Source: Betaproteobacteria bacterium HGW-Betaproteobacteria-11
GTDB lineage: Bacteria > Pseudomonadota > Gammaproteobacteria > Burkholderiales > Rhodocyclaceae
NCBI GenBank assembly: GCA_002842395.1
Contig: PHCV01000008.1
Span: 34,718 to 98,717, forward strand
DNA length: 64,000 bases
Reading direction: 5' to 3'
Part shown: positions 1 through 7,730 of the stretch, piece after piece
Layout of the letters: every line of letters begins with the position of its first letter
Numbering within the stretch: position 1 is the stretch's first letter
Position numbers and translations under genes: made by a program
Notes under the pieces: generated by a model
What the model was told of the DNA's origin: nothing
Seen by the model: only the letters and a program-made list of their open reading frames with translations
Database searches by the model: none

Positions 1-444
1 GCGCTGTACCAAGGCCAGGCGCTGACCTCGCGCAACCCCGACGTCAAGCGGGCGCTGGAACAGGCGGCCTGGGAAGAGACCGAACATCTCAACTGGACCG
101 AGCGCCGTATCGCCGAACTCGGCGGCCGCAAGAGCCTGCTCAATCCGCTGTGGTACGCCGGCTCGCTGGCCCTCGGCGTGCTCGCCGGAAAATTCGGCGA
201 TGACTGGAATCTCGGTTTCCTCGCCGAAACCGAGCGCCAGGTCGAAGGCCATCTCGAAAGCCACAAGGCGCAACTGCCGCCGCAGGATAAAAAATCCTGG
301 GAAGTGCTCGAGCAGATGAAAACCGATGAAATCCGCCACGCCGAAACGGCCATTCACTACGGCGCCCGCGAATTGCCGTCGCCGATCAAAATGGCGATGA
401 AGTTCTCGTCGCGGCTGATGACGAAAACCGCGTATTACATCTGA
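1..444 (+). CDS. coq7: Coq7-family demethoxyubiquinone hydroxylase (5' end outside window)
   Basis: This is the C-terminal 147 residues of a di-iron hydroxylase that hydroxylates demethoxyubiquinol in ubiquinone synthesis at the membrane. The reading frame is open from base 1, so the start lies upstream. The carboxylate/histidine motifs of the family are visible: EETEH near the left edge and DEIRHAE near the end, matching the E-x-x-H ligand pairs of the ferritin-like four-helix fold. The tail [17 protein letters not shown] is typical of betaproteobacterial Coq7. The downstream neighbour is a convergent OsmC-like gene, an arrangement common in Betaproteobacteria. Only the missing N-terminus is uncertain. 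Confidence 0.93.
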   Translation, partial: ALYQGQALTSRNPDVKRALEQAAWEETEHLNWTERRIAELGGRKSLLNPLWYAGSLALGVLAGKFGDDWNLGFLAETERQVEGHLESHKAQLPPQDKKSWEVLEQMKTDEIRHAETAIHYGARELPSPIKMAMKFSSRLMTKTAYYI

Positions 445-461
445 ATCACCGGCGACTCGGA

Positions 462-601
462 GGTTGTAAAAAATTTCGTCGCGAGCGGGCCGATGGCAAG
501 GCGCCCGGAGCGCAGCGACCGAGACATATCAAGTCGATAGGCGAGGGAGCGAGCACCGCGCAACGCAGCCAGCGGGCCGCGCAGCAGAAATTTTCACAAC
601 C
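462..601. repeat. 140-bp intergenic element with terminal inverted repeats
   Basis: The sequence between coq7 and the osmC-like gene starts with GGTTGTAAAAAATTT and ends with AAATTTTCACAACC, imperfect reverse complements. The interior is rich in GCGAG/CGCTCC motifs that can also pair. It fills nearly the whole gap and ends 2 bp before the osmC stop codon. Elements of this kind are common between genes in Betaproteobacteria; placing it in such a family is from memory. It may act as a bidirectional termination structure. Confidence 0.6.
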
Positions 602-603
602 GC

Positions 604-1020
604 TCAGGCCTCGATTATTTCGCAGGTATGCACCATCTCGGCCGTCTTGCCGAGCATGATCGAAGCCGAGCAGTATTTTTCCGCCGAGAGGTGTACCGCC
701 CGCTCCACGGCTTCCGGCTTCAATCCTTTGCCGCTGACGATGTAGTGGAACCGGATCCGGGTGAAGACCTTGGGATCGGTTTCCGCGCGATCGGCGGAAA
801 GGCGCACTTCACAACCGCTCACCTGCTGCCGTCCACGCTTGAGGATCAACACGACGTCGAACGCCGTGCACCCGCCCACTCCGGCCAGCAGGAGTTCCAT
901 CGGCCGCGGCGCAAGATTGCGCCCGCCAGCCTCCGGCGCCCCGTCCATCGCCACCAGGTGCCCGCTGCCGGTCTCGGCAACGAAACTCATTCCCTCATGC
1001 AAGCGTACCGTGCATTCCAT
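604..1020 (-). CDS. OsmC/Ohr family peroxiredoxin-like protein (YhfA type)
   Basis: This 138-residue OsmC-fold protein belongs to a family that reduces organic hydroperoxides with paired cysteines or has uncharacterised thiol roles. The start at MECTVRLHEG is chosen because AAGGGAG lies just upstream on the minus strand; a longer reading frame runs back to 1128 without a ribosome site. GGCTAFDVVLILKRGR near the middle carries the first conserved Cys region and EKYCSASIML the second. The order resembles E. coli YhfA-type OsmC proteins. It is convergent with coq7 and probably monocistronic. The exact substrate cannot be told from sequence. Confidence 0.88.
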   Translation of the reverse strand: MECTVRLHEGMSFVAETGSGHLVAMDGAPEAGGRNLAPRPMELLLAGVGGCTAFDVVLILKRGRQQVSGCEVRLSADRAETDPKVFTRIRFHYIVSGKGLKPEAVERAVHLSAEKYCSASIMLGKTAEMVHTCEIIEA

Positions 1021-1108
1021 GCTCGCTCCCTTTCGCAAAGGTGCAATTCTAGCTGCGGAAACCACCACCCCAGACAGCCGCCCGCACTGTTGAAAGCGTC
1101 CTGCGTCG

Positions 1109-1230
1109 TTAACGTGAAAATCACTCATTTGGCATCATGTCAAGTTTCGCGCGGCTTTGCACTTCCTGCGGTCGAAGCGAGCGAATCAGGAGCCCCCCGT
1201 GAGGGGGCGAAGGGGGGGGCGGGAGTGAAG
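1109..1230. repeat. GC-skewed intergenic repeat, copy A (no terminal hairpin)
   Basis: It shares TTAACGTGAAA, CACTCATTTGGCATC, GTCAAG, GGCTTTGCACTTCCT and the G-rich run GAGGGGGCGAAGGGGGG with copies at 34468 and 57517. It lacks the GACTTTCA/TGAAAGTC hairpin found at the end of the other copies, so it appears truncated. Confidence 0.75.
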
Positions 1231-1333
1231 TAGCCGCCGGGGGCAAGTCCGACTCGGAAATCCGTGCGCTGGTGGCCAAGCTCGAAACCGCGCGCAAAGT
1301 TGCTGCCTGAATCCAGATTCGGCGATGAACATG

Positions 1334-1352
1334 AAAAGTCGGCGCCAATCGC
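1334..1352 (-). repeat. Short interspersed repeat, degenerate copy
   Basis: AAAAGTCGGCGCCAATCGC matches the reverse form of the short repeat over its A-tract and GTCGGCGC core, then diverges. It is weak on its own. Confidence 0.35.
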
Positions 1353-1406
1353 GCAATTGATGCGGTTTTTCTCCGCTCATCCGGCATTTGCCGTTACATT
1401 CTCTTC

Positions 1407-1436
1407 TTGACCATCGTCGAGCTCGCTGCATATACT
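1407..1436 (+). promoter_or_regulatory. Sigma-70 promoter of the AbiF leader RNA
   Basis: TTGACC at 1407-1412 and TATACT at 1431-1436 are separated by 18 bp, a near-consensus pair. The start of transcription would fall near 1443, directly before the small terminated RNA. Confidence 0.75.
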
Positions 1437-1442
1437 CTTTTC

Positions 1443-1492
1443 AACAACACCCGCCACGCCTCTGCTTGCAAGCGCACCCCGGCGGGTTTTTT
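1443..1492 (+). ncRNA. Candidate AbiF-associated small RNA with intrinsic terminator
   Basis: Between a strong promoter and the abi start codon lies a transcript of about 50 nt. It contains the perfect palindrome GCTTGCAAGC (1464-1473). It closes with an outer stem CCCGCC (1450-1455) against GGCGGG (1481-1486), followed by six T residues (1487-1492). The terminator ends 7 bases before the ATG of the HEPN gene. AbiF systems are reported to carry a small RNA directly upstream that acts as an RNA antitoxin; position, size and structure fit. Its function here is inferred. Confidence 0.6.
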
Positions 1493-1499
1493 ATTGCCC

Positions 1500-2331
1500 A
1501 TGAAATTCACCAAGCCTGCCATTCCGCTGGATGACCAGATCGCGCTGCTGCGCAGTCGCGGGCTGACGATTGCCGACGAGGGGCGCGCGCGGCACTACCT
1601 GCGCTTTGTCGGCTACTACCGGCTGGCGGGTTATGCGCTGCCGTATCAGGTGAATTACAACGCCGATGGCTCCCATCGCTTCCTCGACGGCGTGAGCTTC
1701 GAGGACATCCTTGACCTTTACGTGTTCGACCGCAAGCTGCGGCTGGCGGTGATGGATGCCGTGGAGCGCATCGAGGTGGCTTTCCGCGCCCAGTTCTCGC
1801 AGGGCATGAGCGAACTGCACGGGCCGCACTGGTTCATGGATGCCGCCCATTTCGTGCCCAGCTACCCCACGGAAAGTTCATCGACCGCATCAAGGACGAC
1901 ATTGGCCACGACACGGCGCGGGCGGCGATGCGTCAGACCTTCATCAAGCACTACTACGACAAGTATGGTGACCCGGAACTACCGCCGTCGTGGATGGTGT
2001 TCGAAGTGCTGTCCTTCGGAACGGTGCCGTGCTGGCTTCATGGCTGCACGCGCTGTCCTACCTGCGCAATCTGGCCGCCCACCATCAGCGCCTATGGAAT
2101 CGCACCTACACCATCAAGCCGATCCAGGCCAAGCAATACGCCGCCGATTTGCAGGACACCACGCGCTTCTATGCCCAGGCCGTGATGGCCGAGGTGCTGC
2201 TGAAGGTGGTTTCGCCCGATACCCATTGGGGCCAACGGCTTGCCGATCTGCTCGCCGAGCATCCCAAGGTGCGGGCAGATCGCCTTGGCTTCCCGGCCGA
2301 CTGGCGTAATCGCCCGCTCTGGCAGCCGTAG
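1500..2331 (+). pseudogene. AbiF/AbiD-type HEPN RNase (Abi_2 family), disrupted by two frameshifts
   Basis: The Abi_2 family comprises abortive-infection proteins with a HEPN RNase domain. Reading begins MKFTKPAIPLDDQIALLRSR at 1500 and continues with YLRFVGYYRLAGY and DRKLRLAVMDAVERIEVAFR, all typical of the family. The frame is lost near 1865-1870, where a CCCC run seems one base short. It resumes as GKFIDRIKDDIGHD through LPPSWMVFEVLSFG, then shifts again near 2020-2035 and ends LHALSYLRNLAAHHQRLWNR to PLWQP at 2331. The R-x4-H catalytic motif (RNLAAH) is intact in the third segment. Either the gene is dead or the sequence carries indel errors. It lies just upstream of a tRNA pair, a common place for defence genes. 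Confidence 0.85.
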
Positions 2332-2343
2332 CGGTGCAATAGT

Positions 2344-2368
2344 CGCCGTGTCGCCAGCGCCGACTTTT
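2344..2368 (+). repeat. Short interspersed repeat (forward)
   Basis: GCCGTGTCGCCAGCGCCGAC followed by TTTT, 13 bases after the abi stop codon. It matches the core consensus closely. Confidence 0.85.
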
Positions 2369-2439
2369 CGCGGCAGGCCGTAAAATCCGCTGCGTCTCGC
2401 TCGGCAACCCTTGCCACTACATGCGTTAAGCCAGAATCC

Positions 2440-2480
2440 TTGTGTAATTCCTGTGTCATCGGGCATGAAAAATTACACAA
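2440..2480. repeat. Perfect 10-bp inverted repeat
   Basis: TTGTGTAATT (2440-2449) and AATTACACAA (2471-2480) are perfect reverse complements separated by 21 bases. No gene begins or ends next to it. It could be a regulator site, a recombination site or a hairpin; nothing seen decides. Confidence 0.5.
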
Positions 2481-2561
2481 AACGTTGGAACCGGGAAGAA
2501 AGTCGGTGCAGACATGGCCAAGGTGGAATCACCGAAAATCAAACACCCGCATCATGAAAGT

Positions 2562-2590
2562 TTGACAGTTGATGCGAAGGCCAGTAGGAT
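2562..2590 (+). promoter_or_regulatory. Promoter of the tRNA-Lys(UUU) gene
   Basis: TTGACA (2562-2567) and TAGGAT (2585-2590) are separated by 17 bp, placing the transcript start about 45 bases before the tRNA. A fragment of the hairpin repeat (CCCGCATCATGAAAG, ending at 2560) lies immediately upstream. Confidence 0.75.
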
Positions 2591-2641
2591 TCGCGCCCTT
2601 CTTGCAGGGTGTTGAATCAACTTTCGATACTCTTTCAGGCC

Positions 2642-2717
2642 GGGTCGGTAGCTCAGTCGGTAGAGCAGCGGACTTTTAATCCGTTGGTCGCGAGTTCGAG
2701 TCTCGCCCGACCCACCA
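2642..2717 (+). tRNA. tRNA-Lys (anticodon UUU)
   Basis: The acceptor strand GGGTCGG (2642-2648) pairs with CCGACCC (2707-2713), followed by A and an encoded CCA. The D arm AGCTCAGTCGGTAGAGC, the anticodon loop CTTTTAA with TTT at 2675-2677 and the T arm with GTTCGAG are all present. It closely resembles E. coli tRNA-Lys. Confidence 0.97.
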
Positions 2718-2870
2718 TTTCAGGCGATGTGCACCAATGCTCATGGCTGCGGGTTGCCCCGCCCCCGTCCTCACCCCTCACGGGGGAGGTGACCGGCCGG
2801 ATCGCTGCGAGCGCAGCAAGTGCAAAGCCGTTCGATGTTCGACCCGGCATTCAATTTTGATCTTTCACGC
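2718..2870. other. Spacer between the two lysine tRNAs
   Basis: It contains a GC-skewed fragment (CCCCTCACGGGGGAGGTGAC and the AGCGCAGCAAGTGCAAAGCC motif) related to the dispersed intergenic repeat on the opposite strand. No reading frame with family resemblance was seen. Confidence 0.5.
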
Positions 2871-2876
2871 TATAAT
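2871..2876 (+). promoter_or_regulatory. -10 element of the second tRNA-Lys
   Basis: A perfect TATAAT sits 10 bases before the tRNA, putting the start just ahead of its 5' end. No good -35 box is visible at 16-18 bp. Confidence 0.6.
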
Positions 2877-2885
2877 TCGGCGCTT

Positions 2886-2961
2886 GGGTTGTTAGCTCAG
2901 TTGGTAGAGCAGCGGACTCTTAATCCGTAGGTCGAGTGTTCGAGCCACTCACAACCCACCA
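2886..2961 (+). tRNA. tRNA-Lys (anticodon CUU)
   Basis: The acceptor strand GGGTTGT (2886-2892) pairs with ACAACCC (2951-2957), followed by A and an encoded CCA. The anticodon loop is CTCTTAA with CTT at 2919-2921. The D-loop and anticodon stem are nearly identical to the UUU gene 170 bp upstream, which suggests duplication and anticodon change. Confidence 0.96.
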
Positions 2962-2970
2962 GGTTTCATG

Positions 2971-2997
2971 CGGCTCCCAGCGATGGGAGCCGTTTTT
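2971..2997 (+). terminator. Intrinsic terminator after the tRNA genes
   Basis: The perfect 8-bp stem CGGCTCCC/GGGAGCCG has a 6-base loop and is followed by TTTTT, 10 bases after the second tRNA. Confidence 0.92.
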
Positions 2998-3070
2998 CAT
3001 GGTGGCGCAGCCTCCTGTCGGTCAGTCCCGACACGCCACCGCAACGCCGTACATCGGGCACAATGACGCC

Positions 3071-3670
3071 ATGCTCACCGTTTCCGACCTTGCCTGCGCA
3101 CGCGGCGAACACCGCCTGTTCGCGGGCGTTTCGTTCAGCCTCGCGGTCGGCGAATGGCTCCACGTCCAGGGCGAGAACGGCGCCGGCAAGACCACGCTGC
3201 TACGCACGCTGGTCGGCCTTGCCCCGGCAGAAACAGGGACGATCCGCTGGCGCGGCGCGGCGGTGCCTGCGGCCGAATTCCATCGCGAGCTGATCTACCT
3301 CGGTCATCATGCGGCGGTGAAGGAAGAGCTCACCCCGCTGGAAAACCTGCACTTCGCCGCGGCGCTCGATGGCGTGCCGCTCACCGAGCCCGCGGCGCTC
3401 GCCGCCCTGCGCCGGCTCGGCCTGCGCGGCCGCGAAGAGCTGCCGGTGCGGGTGCTCTCGGCCGGGCAGAAGCGGCGCGTGCTGCTCGCCCGCCTGCTCA
3501 CCCGGCCAGCCACCCTGTGGGTACTCGATGAAGCCTTCAACGCGCTCGACGCCCGCGCCGTGGAGCTACTCGGCGAACTGATCGGCGAACATCTGGCCGC
3601 GGGCGGCCTGGCGGTACTCACCAGTCACCAGAGCCTGCCGTTGCCGGGCGGGCGGAGCCTGGTTCTGTGA
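3071..3670 (+). CDS. ccmA: Heme exporter ATP-binding protein CcmA
   Basis: CcmA is the 199-residue ATPase of the CcmABCD complex that releases holo-CcmE during cytochrome c maturation. Walker A GENGAGKTT is near residues 34-42, the ABC signature LSAGQKRR at 129-136 and Walker B LWVLDEA at 149-155. The protein is short, as usual for CcmA. The ATG at 3071 is chosen because upstream codons run back into the tRNA terminator. It is the first gene of an eight- to nine-gene operon, and its TGA overlaps the GTG of ccmB. Confidence 0.96.
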   Translation: MLTVSDLACARGEHRLFAGVSFSLAVGEWLHVQGENGAGKTTLLRTLVGLAPAETGTIRWRGAAVPAAEFHRELIYLGHHAAVKEELTPLENLHFAAALDGVPLTEPAALAALRRLGLRGREELPVRVLSAGQKRRVLLARLLTRPATLWVLDEAFNALDARAVELLGELIGEHLAAGGLAVLTSHQSLPLPGGRSLVL

Positions 3671-4332
3671 ACGTCTTTTTCGCCAGTATCCGCCGCGACC
3701 TGCTGCTCGCCTTGCGGCGCAAGAGCGAGGTGGCGACCAGCCTGTTTTTCTTCGTCATCGTGGTCAGCCTGTTTCCGCTGGGCATCGGCCCCGAGCCCGT
3801 GCTGCTCAAGAAAATCGCCCCCGGCGTGCTCTGGGTGGCGGCCCTGCTGGCCACGCTGCTCGGCCTGCCGCGCCTGTTCGCCGCCGACCATCAGGATGGC
3901 ACGCTGGAACAGATGGCCCTCTCGCCGGCGCCCTTCGGGCTGTTGATTGCTGGCAAAATAGCGGCCCACTGGCTGCTCTGCGGCCTGCCGCTGGTGCTGC
4001 TGGCGCCGCTGCTCGGTTTGCAGTTCGCGCTCGATGCCTCGACCCTGTGGGTGCTGATGCTGGCGCTGCTGCTGGGTACGCCGCTGCTCTCGCTGATCGG
4101 CGCGATCGGCGCGGCGCTGACCCTGGGGGTACGCGGCGGCGGCGCACTGCTGGCGCTGCTGGTACTGCCGCTGTACATTCCGGCGCTGATCTTCGGCGCC
4201 GGCGCGGTCGAAGCGCAGAGCGCCGGGCTCGATGCCGGCGGGCATTTCGCGCTGCTCGCCGCGCTCCTGGCGCTGGCGGTATTTTTTGCGCCCTGGGCGA
4301 CCACGGCGGCCTTGAAGATTGCTCTGGAGTAA
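3667..4332 (+). CDS. ccmB: Heme exporter membrane protein CcmB
   Basis: This 221-residue integral membrane partner of CcmA has about six hydrophobic segments. The N-terminus MNVFFASIRRDLLLALRRKSE and the motif FAADHQDGTLEQMALSP are characteristic. With CcmA it uses ATP to free heme-loaded CcmE from CcmCD. The start is GTG, overlapping the ccmA stop by GTGA, so translation is coupled. A 57-bp gap containing a short interspersed repeat separates it from ccmC, the only real break in the operon. Confidence 0.95.
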   Translation: MNVFFASIRRDLLLALRRKSEVATSLFFFVIVVSLFPLGIGPEPVLLKKIAPGVLWVAALLATLLGLPRLFAADHQDGTLEQMALSPAPFGLLIAGKIAAHWLLCGLPLVLLAPLLGLQFALDASTLWVLMLALLLGTPLLSLIGAIGAALTLGVRGGGALLALLVLPLYIPALIFGAGAVEAQSAGLDAGGHFALLAALLALAVFFAPWATTAALKIALE

Positions 4333-4360
4333 CGCCGTGCCATTCATCGAATCACCGTTT

Positions 4361-4386
4361 CGCCGTCCCGCCAGCGCCGAGTTTTT
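4361..4386 (+). repeat. Short interspersed repeat (forward) abutting ccmC start
   Basis: CGTCCCGCCAGCGCCGAG then TTTTT lies in the ccmB-ccmC gap and ends 3 bases before the ccmC ATG, where a Shine-Dalgarno sequence would normally be. Confidence 0.9.
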
Positions 4387-4389
4387 CTT

Positions 4390-5124
4390 ATGAACCTGAT
4401 GCAGTGGTTTCGCTTCGCCAGTCCGCAAAGCTTCTATCCGCTCGCCGGAAGGATGATCCCGTGGTTCTGGGCGCTGGCGGCTGCGTTCGGTCTCGCCGGC
4501 CTCTACATCGGTTTCTTCGTCGCCCCGACCGATGCCCAGCAGGGCGAGGGCTACCGCATCATCTTCATCCACGTGCCGGCGTCCTGGATGTCGATGTTCA
4601 TCTACCTGGTGATGGCTTTCTGGGCCGGGTTGGGCCTCGCGCTCGGCACCCGGCTCTCGGCCATGATGGCGCAGGCTCTGGCGCCGACCGGCGCGCTGAT
4701 GGCGGCGCTTTCGCTATGGACCGGCGCGCTGTGGGGCAAGCCGATGTGGGGCGCCTGGTGGGTCTGGGATGCGCGGCTCACCTCCGAGCTGATCCTGCTC
4801 TTCCTCTACATCGGCTTCATCGCCCTGCAGGCGGCAATCGACGATCCGCGCCGTGCCGACAAGGCCGGCGCGATCCTGGCGCTGGTCGGCGTGGTCAATG
4901 TGCCGATCATCTATTTCTCGGTCAAATGGTGGAACACCCTGCATCAGGGCTCGACCATCAACCTGACGCGGGCGCCGTCGATGGCGCAGACCATGCTGCT
5001 CGGCATGCTGCTGATGGCGCTGGCCTTCTGGATGTATTCGATCGCCGCGGCGCTGACCCGCGCGCGGGCCATCATGCTCGAACGCGAACGGCATACCGAA
5101 TGGGTGAAGCATGCAGTGGACTAG
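4390..5124 (+). CDS. ccmC: Heme handling protein CcmC
   Basis: CcmC is a 244-residue, six-helix membrane protein of the heme handling family that loads heme onto CcmE in the periplasm. The tryptophan-rich motif WGAWWVWD is near residues 120-127. The flanking histidines expected to ligand heme are at about 61 (HVPASWM) and 185 (NTLHQGS). The ATG at 4390 has no visible Shine-Dalgarno because the short repeat occupies that space; an in-frame ATG follows three codons later. Its 3' end overlaps ccmD by 14 bp. Confidence 0.96.
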   Translation: MNLMQWFRFASPQSFYPLAGRMIPWFWALAAAFGLAGLYIGFFVAPTDAQQGEGYRIIFIHVPASWMSMFIYLVMAFWAGLGLALGTRLSAMMAQALAPTGALMAALSLWTGALWGKPMWGAWWVWDARLTSELILLFLYIGFIALQAAIDDPRRADKAGAILALVGVVNVPIIYFSVKWWNTLHQGSTINLTRAPSMAQTMLLGMLLMALAFWMYSIAAALTRARAIMLERERHTEWVKHAVD

Positions 5125-5299
5125 CGCCGCCGAGTTTTTCGCCATGGGCGGCTATGGCCTCTACGTCTGGGGCAGTTTCGGCGTCTGCGCGCTGACGCTG
5201 GCGATTGAACCTTTGCTTGCCAGGCGCCGTCTGAAGGCCATTCGGCAAAGCATCCGCCGCGAGCGCCTCGCCGACCAACTCGATAACGAATCCCGATGA
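5111..5299 (+). CDS. ccmD: Heme exporter subunit CcmD
   Basis: This 62-residue single-span protein tethers CcmE to CcmABC for release of heme-loaded CcmE. The sequence [17 protein letters not shown] is the family signature, followed by a basic cytoplasmic tail ([15 protein letters not shown]). It starts inside ccmC and ends overlapping the ATG of ccmE. The codons for AAEFF resemble the short repeat, but the residues are normal for CcmD. Confidence 0.94.
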   Translation: MQWTSAAEFFAMGGYGLYVWGSFGVCALTLAIEPLLARRRLKAIRQSIRRERLADQLDNESR

Positions 5300-5739
5300 A
5301 ACCACGTCACAAACGCATCGCCCTGATTGCCGGCGGGCTCGCCTCGCTCGGGGTTGCCGCCGTCTTCGTGCTCAAGGCGCTGGACAGCAACATCGCGCTG
5401 TACATCACGCCGTCGGCCGTCATCGCCGGCGAAGCGCCGCAGGGCAAGGCTTTTCGCGTCGGCGGGCTGGTCAAGCCGGGCTCGGTCGAACGCCGGGGCA
5501 TGACCACGCATTTCATCGTCACCGACACGGTGAAGGACATCCCCGTCACCTACACCGGCATCCTTCCCGATCTGTTCCGCGACGGCAAGGGCGCCGTCGT
5601 CCAGGGCCGGCTCGGCGCCGACGGCAGCTTGATCGCCAGCGAAGTCCTCGCCAAACACGACGAGAATTACATGCCGCCGGAGGCCAAGCACGCCATCGAC
5701 CAGGCGCAGCGGGCACAAAACGGCGGGGTAACGAAATGA
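5296..5739 (+). CDS. ccmE: Cytochrome c heme chaperone CcmE
   Basis: This 147-residue periplasmic heme chaperone is anchored by an N-terminal helix (residues 8-28). It forms a covalent bond with heme through the histidine of the HDENY motif (His121, Tyr125), then hands heme to CcmF/H. The OB-fold core [15 protein letters not shown] and [17 protein letters not shown] are typical. It overlaps ccmD and ccmF at ATGA junctions. Confidence 0.97.
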   Translation: MKPRHKRIALIAGGLASLGVAAVFVLKALDSNIALYITPSAVIAGEAPQGKAFRVGGLVKPGSVERRGMTTHFIVTDTVKDIPVTYTGILPDLFRDGKGAVVQGRLGADGSLIASEVLAKHDENYMPPEAKHAIDQAQRAQNGGVTK

Positions 5740-7730
5740 TCCCCGAACTCGGCCAGCTGGCCCTGATCCTCGCCTTTGCCGTCGCCCTGATCCAGGCCAG
5801 TCTGCCGCTGATCGGCGCCCAGCGCCGGCAGGCGGCGTGGATCGCGCTGGCGCGGCCGGCGGCGCAAACGCAATTCCTGCTCGTCGCCTTTGCCTTCGCC
5901 TGCCTGGCCAGGAGTTTTCTCGTCAGCGACTTCTCGGTGCTCTACGTCGCCCAGCACTCCAACACGCAGTTGCCGACGGTGTATCGCTTCGCCGCCGTCT
6001 GGGGCGGACACGAGGGCTCGCTGCTGCTCTGGATGCTGATGCTCTCCGGCTGGGGCCTGGCCGTCGCCGGCTTCTCCCGCCCGCTGCCGGACGGCATGGT
6101 GGCGCGGGTGCTCGCCGTGCTCGGCATGGTGGCCAGCGGGCTCCTCGCCTTCATCCTGTTCACCTCCAATCCTTTCGAGCGGCTGCTGCCGGCGGCCGCC
6201 GAGGGGCGCGATCTCAACCCGCTGCTGCAAGACCCGGGGCTGGTGTTCCATCCGCCGCTGCTCTACATGGGCTATGTCGGTTTTTCGGTGGTGTTCGCCT
6301 TCGCCATCGCCGCGCTGATCTCGGGCCGGCTCGACGCCGCCTGGGCGCGCTGGTCGCGGCCATGGACCACGGCGGCCTGGTGCTTCCTCACCCTCGGCAT
6401 CGCACTCGGCAGCTGGTGGGCGTATTACGAGCTCGGCTGGGGCGGCTGGTGGTTCTGGGATCCGGTGGAAAATGCTTCCTTCATGCCCTGGCTGGTGGGC
6501 ACGGCGCTGATCCATTCCCTCGCCGTCACCGAAAAGCGCGGCGCCTTCAAGAACTGGACGGTACTGCTCGCCATCAGTGCCTTCTCGCTCTCCCTGCTCG
6601 GCACCTTCCTCGTCCGTTCCGGGGTGCTGACCTCGGTGCATGCCTTCGCCACCGACCCGCGCCGCGGCGTCTTCATCCTGATCCTGCTGGCGCTGGTGGT
6701 CGGCGCCTCGCTCACCCTGTTCGCCTGGCGCGCGCCCAAGGTCGGCCTCGGCGGCCAGTTCGCCCTGCTCTCGCGCGAAACCCTGCTGCTGATCAACAAC
6801 GTCCTCCTGGTGGTGGCCGCCGCCAGTGTGCTGCTCGGCACGCTCTACCCGCTCATCATCGATGCCCTCGGCCTGGGCAAGCTCTCGGTCGGGCCGCCTT
6901 ATTTCAACGCGGTGTTCGTGCCGGTGATGGTGCCGCTCCTGCTGCTGATGGCGGTGGGGCCGCTGGCGCGCTGGAAACATGCCACCGCCAGAGAGATCGC
7001 CCGCCGCCTGCGGCTGGCCGCCGGCCTGGCGCTGGCCGCCGGCCTGATCCTGCCCCGGCTGATGGGCGCATGGACGCCGCTCACCGCGCTCGGCTGCCTG
7101 CTGGCCGTGTGGATCACCGCCAGCACAGTGTTCCAGATCGCCGAGCGGCTGGGCCGCGGCGCCAGCACCGCGGCAAACCTGCCCGCCCGCTTGCAGGCAA
7201 TCCCGGCCTCCTTCTGGGGCATGCACCTGGCGCATTTCGGGATCGCCGTGTTCGTCCTCGGCGTGACCCTGGTCGGCGGCTATCAGGAAGAAAAGGATGT
7301 GCGCATGGCGCCGGGCGATACCGTCACCGCCGGCGGCTATACCTTCCGCCTGGTCGAGCTTTCCACCGCGCCGGGGCCGAATTACACCGCCACCGTCGGC
7401 CACTTCGAGGTCAGCCGCGACGGCCGGCAGGTGACCACGTTACGGCCGGAGAAACGACAATATTTCTCCTCGACCATGCCGATGACCGAGACGGCGATCG
7501 AGGGCGGCCTGACCCGCGACCTCTACGTCTCGCTCGGCGAACCGCTCGACGCGCCGGGTGAAAACACGGGAGCCTGGAGCGTGCGCGTCTATGTCAAACC
7601 CTTCGTCGACTGGATCTGGAGCGGCTGCCTGTTGATGGCGCTGGGCGGACTCACCGCCATGCTCGACCGCCGTTACCGGCTGCGTCATAAGGTCACCGAG
7701 ACCGCCATCACTGACGGAGTGTCCGCATGA
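5736..7730 (+). CDS. ccmF: Cytochrome c heme lyase subunit CcmF
   Basis: CcmF is a 664-residue polytopic membrane protein that attaches heme to apocytochrome c and reduces the CcmE-heme adduct. The WWD-type motif [17 protein letters not shown] lies near residues 236-252. [24 protein letters not shown] and [18 protein letters not shown] are all conserved and contain the histidines associated with heme binding. Length is normal for the family (about 640-670). It overlaps both neighbours by four bases. Confidence 0.97.
   Translation: MIPELGQLALILAFAVALIQASLPLIGAQRRQAAWIALARPAAQTQFLLVAFAFACLARSFLVSDFSVLYVAQHSNTQLPTVYRFAAVWGGHEGSLLLWMLMLSGWGLAVAGFSRPLPDGMVARVLAVLGMVASGLLAFILFTSNPFERLLPAAAEGRDLNPLLQDPGLVFHPPLLYMGYVGFSVVFAFAIAALISGRLDAAWARWSRPWTTAAWCFLTLGIALGSWWAYYELGWGGWWFWDPVENASFMPWLVGTALIHSLAVTEKRGAFKNWTVLLAISAFSLSLLGTFLVRSGVLTSVHAFATDPRRGVFILILLALVVGASLTLFAWRAPKVGLGGQFALLSRETLLLINNVLLVVAAASVLLGTLYPLIIDALGLGKLSVGPPYFNAVFVPVMVPLLLLMAVGPLARWKHATAREIARRLRLAAGLALAAGLILPRLMGAWTPLTALGCLLAVWITASTVFQIAERLGRGASTAANLPARLQAIPASFWGMHLAHFGIAVFVLGVTLVGGYQEEKDVRMAPGDTVTAGGYTFRLVELSTAPGPNYTATVGHFEVSRDGRQVTTLRPEKRQYFSSTMPMTETAIEGGLTRDLYVSLGEPLDAPGENTGAWSVRVYVKPFVDWIWSGCLLMALGGLTAMLDRRYRLRHKVTETAITDGVSA

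Larger units (their letters stand above)
1021..1406. other. Intergenic stretch with repeat and possible gene tail
   Basis: About 390 bases without an intact gene. Bases 1109-1230 are a copy of the GC-skewed dispersed repeat. After it, 1233-1310 reads as an open tail ending GGKSDSEIRALVAKLETARK and a stop, with no start codon of its own. This could be the 3' remnant of a lost gene or chance. Bases 1334-1352 hold a degenerate copy of the short interspersed repeat. Confidence 0.4.

Noticed and set aside
5114..5134. Copy of the short repeat at the ccmD start
   Set aside because: AGCGCCGCCGAGTTTTTCGCC resembles the core, but the encoded [11 protein letters not shown] is the normal CcmD family sequence, so similarity is likely coincidental.
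5667..7403. Long minus-strand frame opposite ccmF
   Set aside because: It is a composition-driven shadow of the plus-strand ccmF: no family resemblance, highly biased residues (His, Gln, Arg, Gly) and no ribosome site.
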